From Roseomonas elaeocarpi (lineage in GTDB: Bacteria; Pseudomonadota; Alphaproteobacteria; Acetobacterales; Acetobacteraceae): a stretch of 64,000 bases of DNA. The stretch lies in contig NZ_JBHLUN010000002.1 in NCBI RefSeq assembly GCF_042433915.1, positions 62,001 to 126,000 of the forward strand, in the 5' to 3' direction. The notes beneath the pieces were generated by a model that worked only from the letters and a program-made list of their open reading frames with translations, had not been told where the DNA came from and did not search any database. Below, piece by piece: positions 26,001 to 34,663 of the stretch. The position numbers were made by a program, and so were the translations under genes. The stretch's first letter is position 1. Every line of letters starts with the position of its first letter.

Positions 26001-26418
26001 TCGTGGCCAGGATCACCGCTTCGATCCCGAAGAACAGGAAGGTGAAGGAGGCGTAGATGAGGGAGGTGACCGTGGAGCCGACGTAGCCGAACCCGGCACC
26101 CCGGGTCAGCAGGTCCACGTCCACCCCCGCCCGCGCGGCGTGGAAGCAGATCGGGATGGACAGCGCGAAGATGAGCACCGACACGAACAGGATGGCGGCC
26201 ACGCTGACCGTGAAGCCGTGCGTCACCGTCAGCGCCCCACCGATCGCTTCCAGCGCCAGGAAGGAGATCGAGCCCAGGGCGGTATTGGCCACGCCGAAGG
26301 CTGACCACCTGCGCGCCCGCTCCGCCGTGAAGCGCAGCGCGTAGTCTTCCATCGTTTCGTCAGCGACCAGGCGGTTGTAGTCGCGCCGGATGCGGATGAT
26401 GCGCTGGCGCGTCGGCAA
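23029..26418 (-). CDS. Hybrid sensor histidine kinase with NCS1 transporter-like sensor
   Basis: The protein has about 1129 residues. Residues 11-490 resemble a whole NCS1 (cytosine/purine/allantoin) permease, starting RRDYNRLVADETMEDYALRF, with about 12 hydrophobic spans. A cluster of eight cysteines follows at 501-538, then two more membrane spans (568-625) and a coiled linker. The DHp domain has H679 in ISHELRSPLN, the ATPase domain has NLLSNAIKF, DTGIGIP and GAGLGL, and a receiver has D966 in LFLLDIAMPG. The TTG at 26418 is chosen because GAGG precedes it and the family's RRDYN block follows; a TTG at 26478 would add 20 residues, and the first ATG (26352) would cut into that block. It is divergent from urtA, so it probably senses urea or a related compound by binding or transport. 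Confidence 0.88.
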   Translation of the reverse strand: MPTRQRIIRIRRDYNRLVADETMEDYALRFTAERARRWSAFGVANTALGSISFLALEAIGGALTVTHGFTVSVAAILFVSVLIFALSIPICFHAARAGVDVDLLTRGAGFGYVGSTVTSLIYASFTFLFFGIEAVILATMLDSFFGVPLWLGYILCAVVAVPLVAYGITFISQVQTWTQPVWLLLNILPLVALATARPDWLRDWTDYGGQYGTRGGTDGFDLLGFGAAASILFALITQTAEQVDYMRFLPPRRTQRPVVWWTALLLGGPGWVLFDLMKLLAGSFLAYAAIRAGMSAFHAVQPAEMYRLAFGYLIASPTLVLAATAIFVAISQIKINITNAYAGSLAWSNFFSRLTHSHPGRVVWLVFNSAIALLLMELGAYETMESVLSVYSGVAAAWMGALVADLAVNKPLGLSPPGIEFKRAHLYDVNPVGVGSMALAVLVSFTAYHGVLGSLAQAFATFIAFGVAFMAAPSIAWATGGRFYLARKPRAAWATRTELQCVICEHVFEPRDMAYCPVYTGPICSLCCSLDARCGDGCKPQARLAAQVIGSLRSLLPTRVTGALATPVGSFLLVFPLFVATIGLVFLLIRAQAPAVAGLDTALRKAFFVLAIIGGVAAWALVLARQSQLVAQEETRRQTTLLMNEIRAHKRTDAALQKARDVAEAANKAKSRYVVGISHELRSPLNAILGYAQLLERDPSIPERRRDGLRTIRRSGEHLAALIEGLLDISKIEAGRIELYRDEIRLPEFLDAIVDMMRFQAEAKGLAFVFDPPERVPPVVHADERRLRQILINLLSNAIKFTPRGSVSFRLRFRSEVAEFEVTDTGIGIPEADLPRIFEPFQRGGNARLPATPGAGLGLTITKALTEIMGGEITAASTPGSGSRFRVRLLLSGKVPAQQTAPERHITGQTRRGRPAEVLVADDDPDHRALVADLLEPLGFTVRQAADAPEALRIAREAAPDLFLLDIAMPGMTGWELARRLREEAGQSAPIVIVSANVPEVGATGEGLHHDDVLAKPVSLPALLDKIGRLLGIAWTFADAPPAPLLGGRLNLAPAQAAELRQLAVIGYVGGIRDRLDALEREDPGARDAVAALRSLIAEYRLDDFLAALSGASEAADDPGTGPGSPHDR

Positions 26419-26491
26419 TCGGGCCTCGGGCGGATGGGGTGCGATCCGAGGGTGTTCCACCCCCCGGTGGGGCGTCAAGCGCAGCCTCGGC

Positions 26492-26507
26492 TACGTCATT
26501 CGACGTA
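26492..26507. promoter_or_regulatory. Inverted repeat between the kinase gene and urtA
   Basis: TACGTC and GACGTA flank a four-base spacer (ATTC), giving a perfect 6-bp dyad about 90 bp upstream of the urtA start. It is the best dyad in the divergent region and a candidate binding site for the LuxR-type response regulator. No second copy was seen near ureD or CaiB. Confidence 0.4.
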
Positions 26508-26590
26508 TTCGCCCCCGGAATGAGCAAGAGCAGCATCCCCCGGCCATGATCCATATGTCCCGGCCGCCGGGACGCTGCCAGGAGAGATCA

Positions 26591-27844
26591 ATGACCCAGC
26601 AGACCCAGGGTATGTCGCGTCGCGGCCTCGGCCGGCTGGCACTTGGCCTGGGCGGCGCCCTGGCGCTGCCCGCCATCCGCCCAGGCTTCGCGCAAGGCGC
26701 GCCGATCAAGGTCGGCGTGCTCCATTCGCTGTCGGGCACCATGGCGATCAGCGAAACGGCGCTCCGTGACACGGTGCTGATGATGATCGAGTGGGCCAAC
26801 AGCCAGGGCGGGCTGCTCGGCCGCAAGCTGGAGCCGGTGGTGGTCGACCCCGCGTCGAACTGGCCGCTGTTCGCCGAGAAGGCGCGCGAACTACTGGCGG
26901 TGAGCAAGGTGGACGTGACCTACGGCTGCTGGACCTCGGTGTCGCGCAAGTCCGTGCTGCCGGTCTTCGAGGAGCTGAACGGATTGCTCTTCTATCCCGT
27001 ACAGTACGAGGGCGAGGAGCAGTCGAGGAACGTCTTCTACACCGGCGCGGCGCCGAACCAGCAGGCGATCCCGGCGGTGGAATACCTGATGGGCAAGGAC
27101 GGCGGCGAGGCGAAGCGCATCGCGCTGCTCGGCACCGACTACGTCTATCCCCGCACCACGAACCGCATCCTGCGCGCGTACCTGAACAGCAAGGGCATCG
27201 CGGACGCCGACATCATGGAGGAATACACCCCCTTCGGGCACTCCGACTGGCAGGGCATCGTTTCCAGCGTGAAGCGCTTCGCGGGCGAGGGCAAGCGCAC
27301 CGCCATCGTTTCCACCATCAATGGCGACGCCAACGTTCCCTTCTACCGCGAGCTCGGCAACCAGGGCATCAAGGCCGAGGACATTCCCTGCGTGGCGTTC
27401 AGCGTCGGGGAAGAGGAACTGGCCGGCATCGACACCAAGCCGCTGGTCGGCCACCTCGCGGCCTGGAACTACTTCATGTCGGTGCCGGGCAAGCCGAACG
27501 ACGACTTCAAGGCGATGTGGCGTGCCTACATCAAGAACGACCGCCGCGTGACCAACGACCCGATGGAAGCCACCTACACCGGCTTCCGCATGTGGATGCA
27601 GGCCGTCACCAAGGCCGGCACCACGAGCGTGGATAAGGTGCGCGAGGCCATGTACGGCCAGAAACTGATGACGCCCTGCGGCTACGAGGAAACAATGGGC
27701 ACCAACCACCACCTGTCCAAGCCGGTTATGATCGGCGAGGTGCAGGACAACGGGCAGTTCAACATCGTCTACAAGACGCCCACCGCCATCCCGGCCGAGA
27801 ACTGGTCGCCCTACATTCCCGAGAACAAGAACCGCCGGGGCTGA
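26591..27844 (+). CDS. urtA: Urea ABC transporter substrate-binding protein
   Basis: The protein has 417 residues. A twin-arginine-like signal (SRRGLGRLALGLGGALALPA, ending PGFAQG) exports it; the mature part starts IKVGVLHSLSGTMAISETAL, diagnostic of UrtA and FmdD-type urea/amide-binding proteins. GGAGAG at 26581-26586 precedes the ATG. It is the first gene of urtABCDE and divergent from the sensor-kinase gene. Urea rather than short-chain amides is favoured by the complete urease cluster that follows. Confidence 0.95.
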   Translation: MTQQTQGMSRRGLGRLALGLGGALALPAIRPGFAQGAPIKVGVLHSLSGTMAISETALRDTVLMMIEWANSQGGLLGRKLEPVVVDPASNWPLFAEKARELLAVSKVDVTYGCWTSVSRKSVLPVFEELNGLLFYPVQYEGEEQSRNVFYTGAAPNQQAIPAVEYLMGKDGGEAKRIALLGTDYVYPRTTNRILRAYLNSKGIADADIMEEYTPFGHSDWQGIVSSVKRFAGEGKRTAIVSTINGDANVPFYRELGNQGIKAEDIPCVAFSVGEEELAGIDTKPLVGHLAAWNYFMSVPGKPNDDFKAMWRAYIKNDRRVTNDPMEATYTGFRMWMQAVTKAGTTSVDKVREAMYGQKLMTPCGYEETMGTNHHLSKPVMIGEVQDNGQFNIVYKTPTAIPAENWSPYIPENKNRRG

Positions 27845-27885
27845 AAGCAGAAGGGCGGCGGGGCGACCCGCCGTTCGCACGAGCC

Positions 27886-29436
27886 ATGACGCGCCTCCTC
27901 CTCCTTCTCGTTCTGCTTTGCGCCGGGCTTCCCGCGCGAGCGCAGGACGCTTACCTCGATGCCCTGCCCGGCCTCGCCGGCGGCTTCGGCGCCCAAGCGG
28001 AAGCGGTGGAGCGGCTGGGTGCGTCGGGAGACCCGCGCGCTCTTCCTCTGCTGCGCGCCCTGTCCGATGGACAGCTGAGCAAGCGCGAGAACACGCTGAT
28101 CCTGAATGGCACCGACGCCGCAACCGGCCAGCCGCTTGATGCCGCCGGTGCCGAGCCGGTGCGCATCAACAACCGCGTTCGCGCTGCCCTGCGCGGGGCG
28201 CTGGGCCGCCTCCAGCTCATCTCCGCCAATGCCGACGAACGCCTCGCCGCGGCGGACGCGGTGTTCCGCAGCCGCAGCGCCGAGAACATCGCGCCGCTGG
28301 AAGCCGCCATCGCCCGGGAAAGCGTGCCCCGCGTGCGGGAACGCCAGCAGCTGGCCCTGGCCGCATCGCGCCTCGTCACCGACGATCCGGTGGTGAAGCG
28401 CCAGGGCATCGCGACGCTGGGCGAAGCTTCCTCCGAGGAGGCGCGTGCCCTGCTGCTGGAGGCCCGCGCCGCGAACCCCGAACTTGCTGCCGAAGCAGAT
28501 CGGGCGGTCGCGGCCATCGACGGCCGCCTCGCCTTCAAGCGTGCCGCCGAAACCCTGTTCCAGGGCCTGTCGCTGGGCTCCGTGCTGCTGCTGGCGGCGC
28601 TGGGCCTCGCCATCACTTTCGGCGTCATGGGCGTGATCAACATGGCGCACGGCGAGTTCGTGATGCTCGGTGCCTATACCACCTTCGCGGTGCAGGAAGC
28701 CTGCCGCGGCATTCCCTGGCTTCTGCCCTGGTCGCTGCCGTTGTCCGTTCCCGCCGCCTTCCTGGTCGCTGGCCTGGGCGGCGCGCTGCTGGAGCGCGGG
28801 CTGATCCGCCACCTGTATGGCCGGCCGCTCGAAACGCTGCTGATGACCTTCGGCGTCGGCATGATCCTGCAGCAGGCCGTGCGCCTCCTGTTTGGCGCGC
28901 AGAACCGGGAGGTGCTGTCGCCCGCCTGGATGCAGGGTACGCTGTCGCTGCCGGGCGGCATCCTGATCACCCAGAACCGTCTGTGGGTGATCGTGTTTTC
29001 GCTTCTCGTGCTGGGCCTGGCTGTCGCCGCCATCCGGCTGACGCGCTTCGGGCTCGAGATGCGCGCAGTGGTGCAGAACCGCCGCACCGCGGCCACCATG
29101 GGCATCCGCACCGGTCGCGTGGACGCGCTGACCTTCGCCTTCGGATCCGGCATCGCCGGCATGGCGGGCGTGGCCCTGAGCCAGATCGACAACGTGTCGC
29201 CCAATCTCGGCACCGGCTACATCATCGACAGCTTCATGGTCGTGGTGTTCGGCGGCGTCGGCAGCCTGGTCGGTACGTTGGTGGGTGCCATGGGCCTGGG
29301 GGTGCTGAACAAGATGATCGAGCCCTGGGCCGGCGCCGTGCTGGCCAAGATCGCCGTGCTGGTGATCATCATGCTCTTTATCCAGCGCCGTCCGCGCGGT
29401 CTCTTCGCCCTCAAGGGTCGGGCGGCCGAGGCATGA
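27886..29436 (+). CDS. urtB: Urea ABC transporter permease UrtB
   Basis: The protein has 516 residues. It has a signal peptide (LLLLLVLLCAGLPARAQ), then about 200 extracytoplasmic residues rich in alanine-arginine helices, as usual in long UrtB proteins. A LivH-like permease domain follows from about 220 (GSVLLLAALGLAITFGVMGV, INMAHGEFVMLGAYT). It forms the urea channel with UrtC. The stop overlaps the urtC start as ATGA. Confidence 0.94.
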   Translation: MTRLLLLLVLLCAGLPARAQDAYLDALPGLAGGFGAQAEAVERLGASGDPRALPLLRALSDGQLSKRENTLILNGTDAATGQPLDAAGAEPVRINNRVRAALRGALGRLQLISANADERLAAADAVFRSRSAENIAPLEAAIARESVPRVRERQQLALAASRLVTDDPVVKRQGIATLGEASSEEARALLLEARAANPELAAEADRAVAAIDGRLAFKRAAETLFQGLSLGSVLLLAALGLAITFGVMGVINMAHGEFVMLGAYTTFAVQEACRGIPWLLPWSLPLSVPAAFLVAGLGGALLERGLIRHLYGRPLETLLMTFGVGMILQQAVRLLFGAQNREVLSPAWMQGTLSLPGGILITQNRLWVIVFSLLVLGLAVAAIRLTRFGLEMRAVVQNRRTAATMGIRTGRVDALTFAFGSGIAGMAGVALSQIDNVSPNLGTGYIIDSFMVVVFGGVGSLVGTLVGAMGLGVLNKMIEPWAGAVLAKIAVLVIIMLFIQRRPRGLFALKGRAAEA

Positions 29437-30545
29437 GCGCCAGCACGACCTCCGCCCCCGTCTCGCGCGGCATTCCGGCACGCGCGCTGTTACGCGGTGC
29501 CATCCTCCTCGCCATCGCGCTGCTCGCGCTGCTGCCGCTGCTCAACCTGCTCCCGGAAGGCAGCGTGCTGCGGGTGTCCGACTTCACCGTTTCCGTCACC
29601 GGCAAGTGGATCTGTTACGCCGTGCTGGCGCTGGCGATCGACCTTGCCTGGGGCTACTCGGGGATCCTTTCGCTCGGCCACGGGGCATTCTTCGCACTGG
29701 GTGGCTACGCCATGGGGATGCACCTGATGCGCCTCATCGGTCCCCGCGGCGTGTACGGTCACCCGGTGCTGCCGGACTTCATGGTCTTTCTGGGCTACCG
29801 GGAGCTGCCCTGGTACTGGCTGGGCTTCGATCACTTTCCCTACGCAATCCTGATGGCAATGCTGGCCCCGGGACTGCTCGCCTTCGTGGTAGGCTACCTG
29901 TCTTTCCGCAGCCGTATCACCGGCGTTTACTTCTCGATCATCACCCAGGCGATGACCTACGCGCTGATGCTCGCCTTCTTCCGCAACGACATGGGCTTCG
30001 GCGGCAACAACGGCTTCACTGACTTCAAGGAATTACTGGGCGTGCCGCTGAATACGCGAGGCGCGCGTGCCGGCCTGTTCTACGCCGCGCTGGTGCTGCT
30101 GGCGGGCTCGCTCGCCCTGTGCACCCACCTCGTCGGCACCAAGCTCGGCCGCGTGCTGGTGGCAGTGCGCGACGCCGAAAGCCGGGTGCGCTTCCTGGGC
30201 TATTCCGTCACCGCCTTCAAGCTTTCGGTCTTCGTGCTGTCCGCCGCGCTGGCGGGCCTCGCCGGTGCGCTCTACGTGCCGCTGGTGGGCATCATCAATC
30301 CCGGTGAGTTCGCCCCGGCCAACTCGATCGAGGCGGTGATCTGGGTGGCCGTCGGCGGCCGAGGCACGCTGGTGGGCGCCATCCTCGGTGCCTTCTCGGT
30401 GAACGCGCTCAAGACCTGGCTTACCTCCGTTGCGCCCGATCTCTGGCTTTTCGTGCTCGGCGGCCTCTTCGTCGCCGTCACCCTGTTCCTGCCGCGCGGC
30501 CTGGTCGGATTGTTCCGGGGCCGCGCGATGAGGAACGAGCCATGA
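29433..30545 (+). CDS. urtC: Urea ABC transporter permease UrtC
   Basis: The 370-residue LivM-like membrane protein has the LDLAWGYSG-type segment (ALAIDLAWGYSGILSLGHGA) and a C-terminal GGRGTLVGAILGAFSVNALK loop for ATPase contact. The ATG at 29433 overlaps the urtB stop by four bases; its own stop overlaps urtD in the same way, so UrtB, C and D are translationally coupled. Confidence 0.94.
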   Translation: MSASTTSAPVSRGIPARALLRGAILLAIALLALLPLLNLLPEGSVLRVSDFTVSVTGKWICYAVLALAIDLAWGYSGILSLGHGAFFALGGYAMGMHLMRLIGPRGVYGHPVLPDFMVFLGYRELPWYWLGFDHFPYAILMAMLAPGLLAFVVGYLSFRSRITGVYFSIITQAMTYALMLAFFRNDMGFGGNNGFTDFKELLGVPLNTRGARAGLFYAALVLLAGSLALCTHLVGTKLGRVLVAVRDAESRVRFLGYSVTAFKLSVFVLSAALAGLAGALYVPLVGIINPGEFAPANSIEAVIWVAVGGRGTLVGAILGAFSVNALKTWLTSVAPDLWLFVLGGLFVAVTLFLPRGLVGLFRGRAMRNEP

Positions 30546-31279
30546 GCCGGCCCGCCCTCTACCTAGACGGCGTTTCGGTGGTCTTCGACGGCTTCCGGGC
30601 GCTGAACAACCTGTCCCTGATCGTCGATCCCGGCGAGCTGCGCGCGATCATCGGCCCCAACGGCGCGGGCAAGACCACGATGATGGACGTCATTACCGGC
30701 AAGACCCGCCCCACCGCCGGCACGGCCCGCTTCGGTGACCACGACCTGACGCGGCTGGACGAGGCGCGCATCGCCAATCTCGGCATCGGCCGCAAGTTCC
30801 AAAAGCCCACCGTCTTCGACGCGTTGACGGTGTTCGAGAACCTGGAGCTGGCGCTGAAGGCGCCGCGCAGCCCCTGGCGCTGCCTGCGCTGGCGCCTGGA
30901 CGGGAGTGCCCGCGCGCGGATCGGGGGAGTGATGGAGGAGATCGGCCTCACCCCGCGCGCCACGGATCGCGCCGCCATCCTGTCGCACGGGCAGCGGCAA
31001 TGGCTGGAGATCGGGATGCTGCTGATCCAGGACCCGGAACTGCTGCTGGTGGACGAGCCTGTCGCCGGCATGACCGACCAGGAAACCGAGCACACTGCCG
31101 CCCTGCTCCGCCGCATTGCCGGAAGCCGCAGCGTCGTGGTGGTGGAGCACGACCTGGAGTTCGTGCGCGCCCTGAACAGCAAGGTCACGGTGCTGCACGA
31201 GGGCACACTGCTGTCGGAAGGCTCGATCGACGCGGTGCAGAACGACCCGCGCGTGGTCGAGGTCTACCTGGGCCGCTGA
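30542..31279 (+). CDS. urtD: Urea ABC transporter ATP-binding protein UrtD
   Basis: The 245-residue LivG-type ATPase has Walker A GPNGAGKTT, a signature-like LSHGQRQWLEIGMLL in place of LSGGQ, Walker B LLLVDEPVAG and the switch histidine in VVVEHD. The LSHGQ variant is typical of UrtD. It drives import together with UrtE. Confidence 0.95.
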   Translation: MSRPALYLDGVSVVFDGFRALNNLSLIVDPGELRAIIGPNGAGKTTMMDVITGKTRPTAGTARFGDHDLTRLDEARIANLGIGRKFQKPTVFDALTVFENLELALKAPRSPWRCLRWRLDGSARARIGGVMEEIGLTPRATDRAAILSHGQRQWLEIGMLLIQDPELLLVDEPVAGMTDQETEHTAALLRRIAGSRSVVVVEHDLEFVRALNSKVTVLHEGTLLSEGSIDAVQNDPRVVEVYLGR

Positions 31280-31295
31280 GGGAACACGCCAGACC

Positions 31296-31988
31296 ATGCT
31301 GCGCGCTACGGATATCCGCCTTTCCTACGGCGCCAGCCTTTGCCTCCGCGGCGTCGGCCTGTCCGCCGATCCAGGCAGGATCACCTGCGTTCTCGGGCGT
31401 AACGGCGTCGGCAAATCCTCGCTGATGCGCGCGGTCATGGGGGTGGAACGCATCTCCTCCGGTCGCATTGAGTGGGAAGGCCACGACATCGCCGTGCTGC
31501 CACCGGCCGAACGGGCCCGCGCCGGAATCGGCTACGTCCCCCAGGGTCGCGAGATCTTCCCGTTCCTGACGGTAGGAGAGAACCTGGAAACGGCGCTGGC
31601 TGCCGCCCCGCGCGGCAGCAAGGTGCCGCCCGAGGTCTTTGATCTGTTCCCCATCCTGCGGCAGTTCCTGCGCCGCCGCGGCGGCGACCTGTCGGGCGGC
31701 CAGCAGCAGCAGCTCGCCATCGCGCGGGCGCTGACCGCCCGGCCGCGACTGCTCATCCTGGACGAGCCGACCGAAGGCATCCAGCCCAGCGTCATCAAGG
31801 ACATCGCCCGCGTCATCCGCCATCTGGCCAGGGACCGCGGCATGGCGGTGGTGCTGGTGGAACAGTATTACGAATTCGCCCGCGACCTGGCGGACCGAAT
31901 CTCGGTGATGGTACGCGGCGAGGTCGTGCTGGAAGGTGAGGCCGGGACGCTTGAGGAAGACGCCGTCCGTCGTCTCCTGACCGTTTGA
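31296..31988 (+). CDS. urtE: Urea ABC transporter ATP-binding protein UrtE
   Basis: The 230-residue LivF-type ATPase has Walker A GRNGVGKSS, signature LSGGQQQQLAIARAL, Walker B LLILDEPTEGIQPSVI and the switch histidine replaced by Gln in VVLVEQYYEFA, as is common in UrtE. It starts 16 bp after urtD and ends the operon. UrtDE form the ATPase pair for UrtBC. Confidence 0.95.
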   Translation: MLRATDIRLSYGASLCLRGVGLSADPGRITCVLGRNGVGKSSLMRAVMGVERISSGRIEWEGHDIAVLPPAERARAGIGYVPQGREIFPFLTVGENLETALAAAPRGSKVPPEVFDLFPILRQFLRRRGGDLSGGQQQQLAIARALTARPRLLILDEPTEGIQPSVIKDIARVIRHLARDRGMAVVLVEQYYEFARDLADRISVMVRGEVVLEGEAGTLEEDAVRRLLTV

Positions 31989-32130
31989 TCCGCGGCTGCA
32001 CAGGTCTGGGCCTGCGGTTAGAGCTTGCTGGAACACAAGCTTCGCGGGATCACCGCAGCAATAGCGACGCACCGTTTCGTTCCGCTCCGGCCGCTGCGAC
32101 GGCATGAGCACCGGGCTGTCCCGGAAGAAG

Positions 32131-32149
32131 CGTGGCCGGTCCGGCCACG
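32131..32149. terminator. Hairpin between urtE and ureJ
   Basis: CGTGGCCGG and CCGGCCACG are perfectly complementary around one base. The element sits 12 bp beyond the ureJ stop and 143 bp beyond urtE, between converging operons. T-runs are short, so termination may depend on the stem alone. Confidence 0.55.
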
Positions 32150-32160
32150 CGAAGTTCCGA

Positions 32161-32741
32161 TCAGGCTGAAGTCAGCAGCGCCAGCATCGCCACGGCCATG
32201 GCCGCCCCGGCACCGCGCGCCAGGAAGCGGGCCGGACCGGACTGCAAGCGACCGACGGCGACGCCCAGCGCGTGCAGCGCGGCAGTGGCCAGCAGGAAGC
32301 CCGCCGCGTAGGTCACGGCGCCGGCGCCCTCGATCATCTCGGCGCCGTGCGCATGGCCGTGAAACAGCCCGAACAGCACCGCCGCACCCGCCACCGCCGC
32401 CAGAGGCAATCGCAGCGCCAGCGCCACGGCGGCGCCGAGCACGATCACCGAGGCAGCGATACCCACTTCCACCATCGGCAGCGCCACCCCTGCCATGCCC
32501 AGTGCCCCGCCGGCGGCCATGCCGCCCAGGAAGGCCGCCGGCAGTGCCCAGACCGCCCGGCCGCCCAGCAAACCGGCGAGCAACCCGATCGCGACCATGG
32601 CCATGAGGTGATCGGCCCCACTGAGAGGGTGCCAAAACCCCGCCGTGAAACCCGAAACTTCGGTGACGCCGGTATGGGCGAGCGCCGGCATCGCCGGCAG
32701 CAGAAACGGCAACAGCAGAACAATCAGCAGATAGCGGCGCA

Positions 32742-32742
<1 letters not shown>
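32161..32742 (-). CDS. ureJ: HupE/UreJ-family nickel permease
   Basis: The 193-residue membrane protein has a signal-like first segment, the family motif HPLSGADHL near residue 38 and a second histidine motif HGHAHG near 127, both proposed nickel sites. HupE/UreJ proteins bring nickel to hydrogenase or urease. The start overlaps the ureG stop as TGATG, tying it to urease maturation. It is the last gene of the ure operon. Confidence 0.88.
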
Positions 32743-33397
<655 letters not shown>

Positions 33398-33401
<4 letters not shown>

Positions 33402-34084
33402 GAGCGGAAGAGCCTTGTGTACTGCGTTTCATGGCGCATGGAGAAGAGGTCGAGGATCGGGGACGCCGTTCCGACCTCCTCGAGGTCAGCCAGCAAGGCC
33501 GCCTCCGTCGCGGCGGTGACGGCGGCAAGCAGGGCCGCGGTGGCGATCTGGCCATCAGTCTGTCCCAGCGGCACGAGCCGGACACCCGCGGAAACGAGGC
33601 TGGCGGCAAAGCCGGCGAACCATCCGAACAACGCCGCACGCAGCGGCACACCGTTCCAGGCCGCCGCCGCTCCGAAGGCCACCGGATGCGCGAGGCGACG
33701 AGGGTGGCGTGCCGCCAGGGCGGCGAAGCGCGGCTCCGGCCAGGCGCTTGCCGTCACGGTGGCGAAGGCCGCTCCCTGCGCGCTGCTTTCCAGCGCTGTC
33801 TCGGCCGTGCCGCGCCAGGCGGCGGCGAGTTCGGCCACTTCGTCCAGCACGACGTCGTCATCCGCCCCGGCGGCGCGCCACGCGGCGGCGAGCAAGGGTC
33901 CGTCCACCGCGCCGACGCCGCGGCGCAGTGCGGCCTCGACAAAGGCGATCAGGTCAGCGCGGTTCTCCACCGCACCATCTTGCACCGCTCGCTCAAGCCC
34001 GTGGCTGTAGGTATAGGCGCCGACCGGGTAGGCCGGGGATGTCCAGGCGAGCAGGCGGTAAAGCGCCGCATCGCCTTCAGCCAT
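33398..34084 (-). CDS. ureF: Urease accessory protein UreF
   Basis: The 228-residue all-helical protein shows LLAWTSPAYPVGAYTYSHGL (usual UreF start) and ends SMRHETQYTRLFRS. UreF bridges UreD and UreG in the activation complex. The ATG at 34084 overlaps the histidine-rich end of ureE by eight bases. Confidence 0.93.
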
Positions 34085-34655
34085 GGTGGTGATGGTGGTG
34101 GCCATCGCCGTGATCGTGCGCGTGGCCGTGCGAGTGCTCGTGCCCGCCTTGCGGATGCTCTCCCTGAGCGTGCTGCGGGCCGTGGTGATGCCCGGTCTGT
34201 CGGTTGTGCTCACCGTAGGCGCCGCCTTCCGGGTTAAAGGGCGCCTGCACGCTCCGCAGCGTCGCACCGAGGCCCCGCAGCATCGCCGTGATGACGTGGT
34301 CGTCGCGGATCAGGATCCGGCCGGCGTCGATCTCGGCGGGCAGGTGACGGTTGCCGAGGTGCCAGGCCAACCGGGCGAAATGGGCGGGATCGGTGGAGGT
34401 CACCTCCACCAGCGGCTCCGGCGCCGCGCGCACGGCCACTGCCCCACCTCCCTCCAGCGCAAGACCGTCGCCGTCGCGCAACACCACCGCGTCCGGCAGG
34501 TCGAGCACGAAAGCAAAGCCACCCTCCCCGGTATAGCGGCGGCGGCGGCGGTGACGATCATCGAAGTCGAGGGTGATGGTGTCGCGTGCCGCGCTTGCGT
34601 CCCAGCGCCCCGCAGGAAGGACGGTGGTGGCGCGGGGAAGGATGCTGTCGGTCAT
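34077..34655 (-). CDS. ureE: Urease accessory nickel chaperone UreE with long His-rich tail
   Basis: The 192-residue protein has the peptide-binding domain (residues 1-75) and metal domain typical of UreE (HLGNRHLPAEI with the conserved histidine, then LIRDDHVI and MLRGLGA). The last 37 or so residues contain about 17 histidines, ending in six consecutive ones. Such tails bind several nickel ions for storage. It starts eight bases after ureC. Confidence 0.93.
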   Translation of the reverse strand: MTDSILPRATTVLPAGRWDASAARDTITLDFDDRHRRRRRYTGEGGFAFVLDLPDAVVLRDGDGLALEGGGAVAVRAAPEPLVEVTSTDPAHFARLAWHLGNRHLPAEIDAGRILIRDDHVITAMLRGLGATLRSVQAPFNPEGGAYGEHNRQTGHHHGPQHAQGEHPQGGHEHSHGHAHDHGDGHHHHHHG

Positions 34656-34663
34656 GTCGTGCC

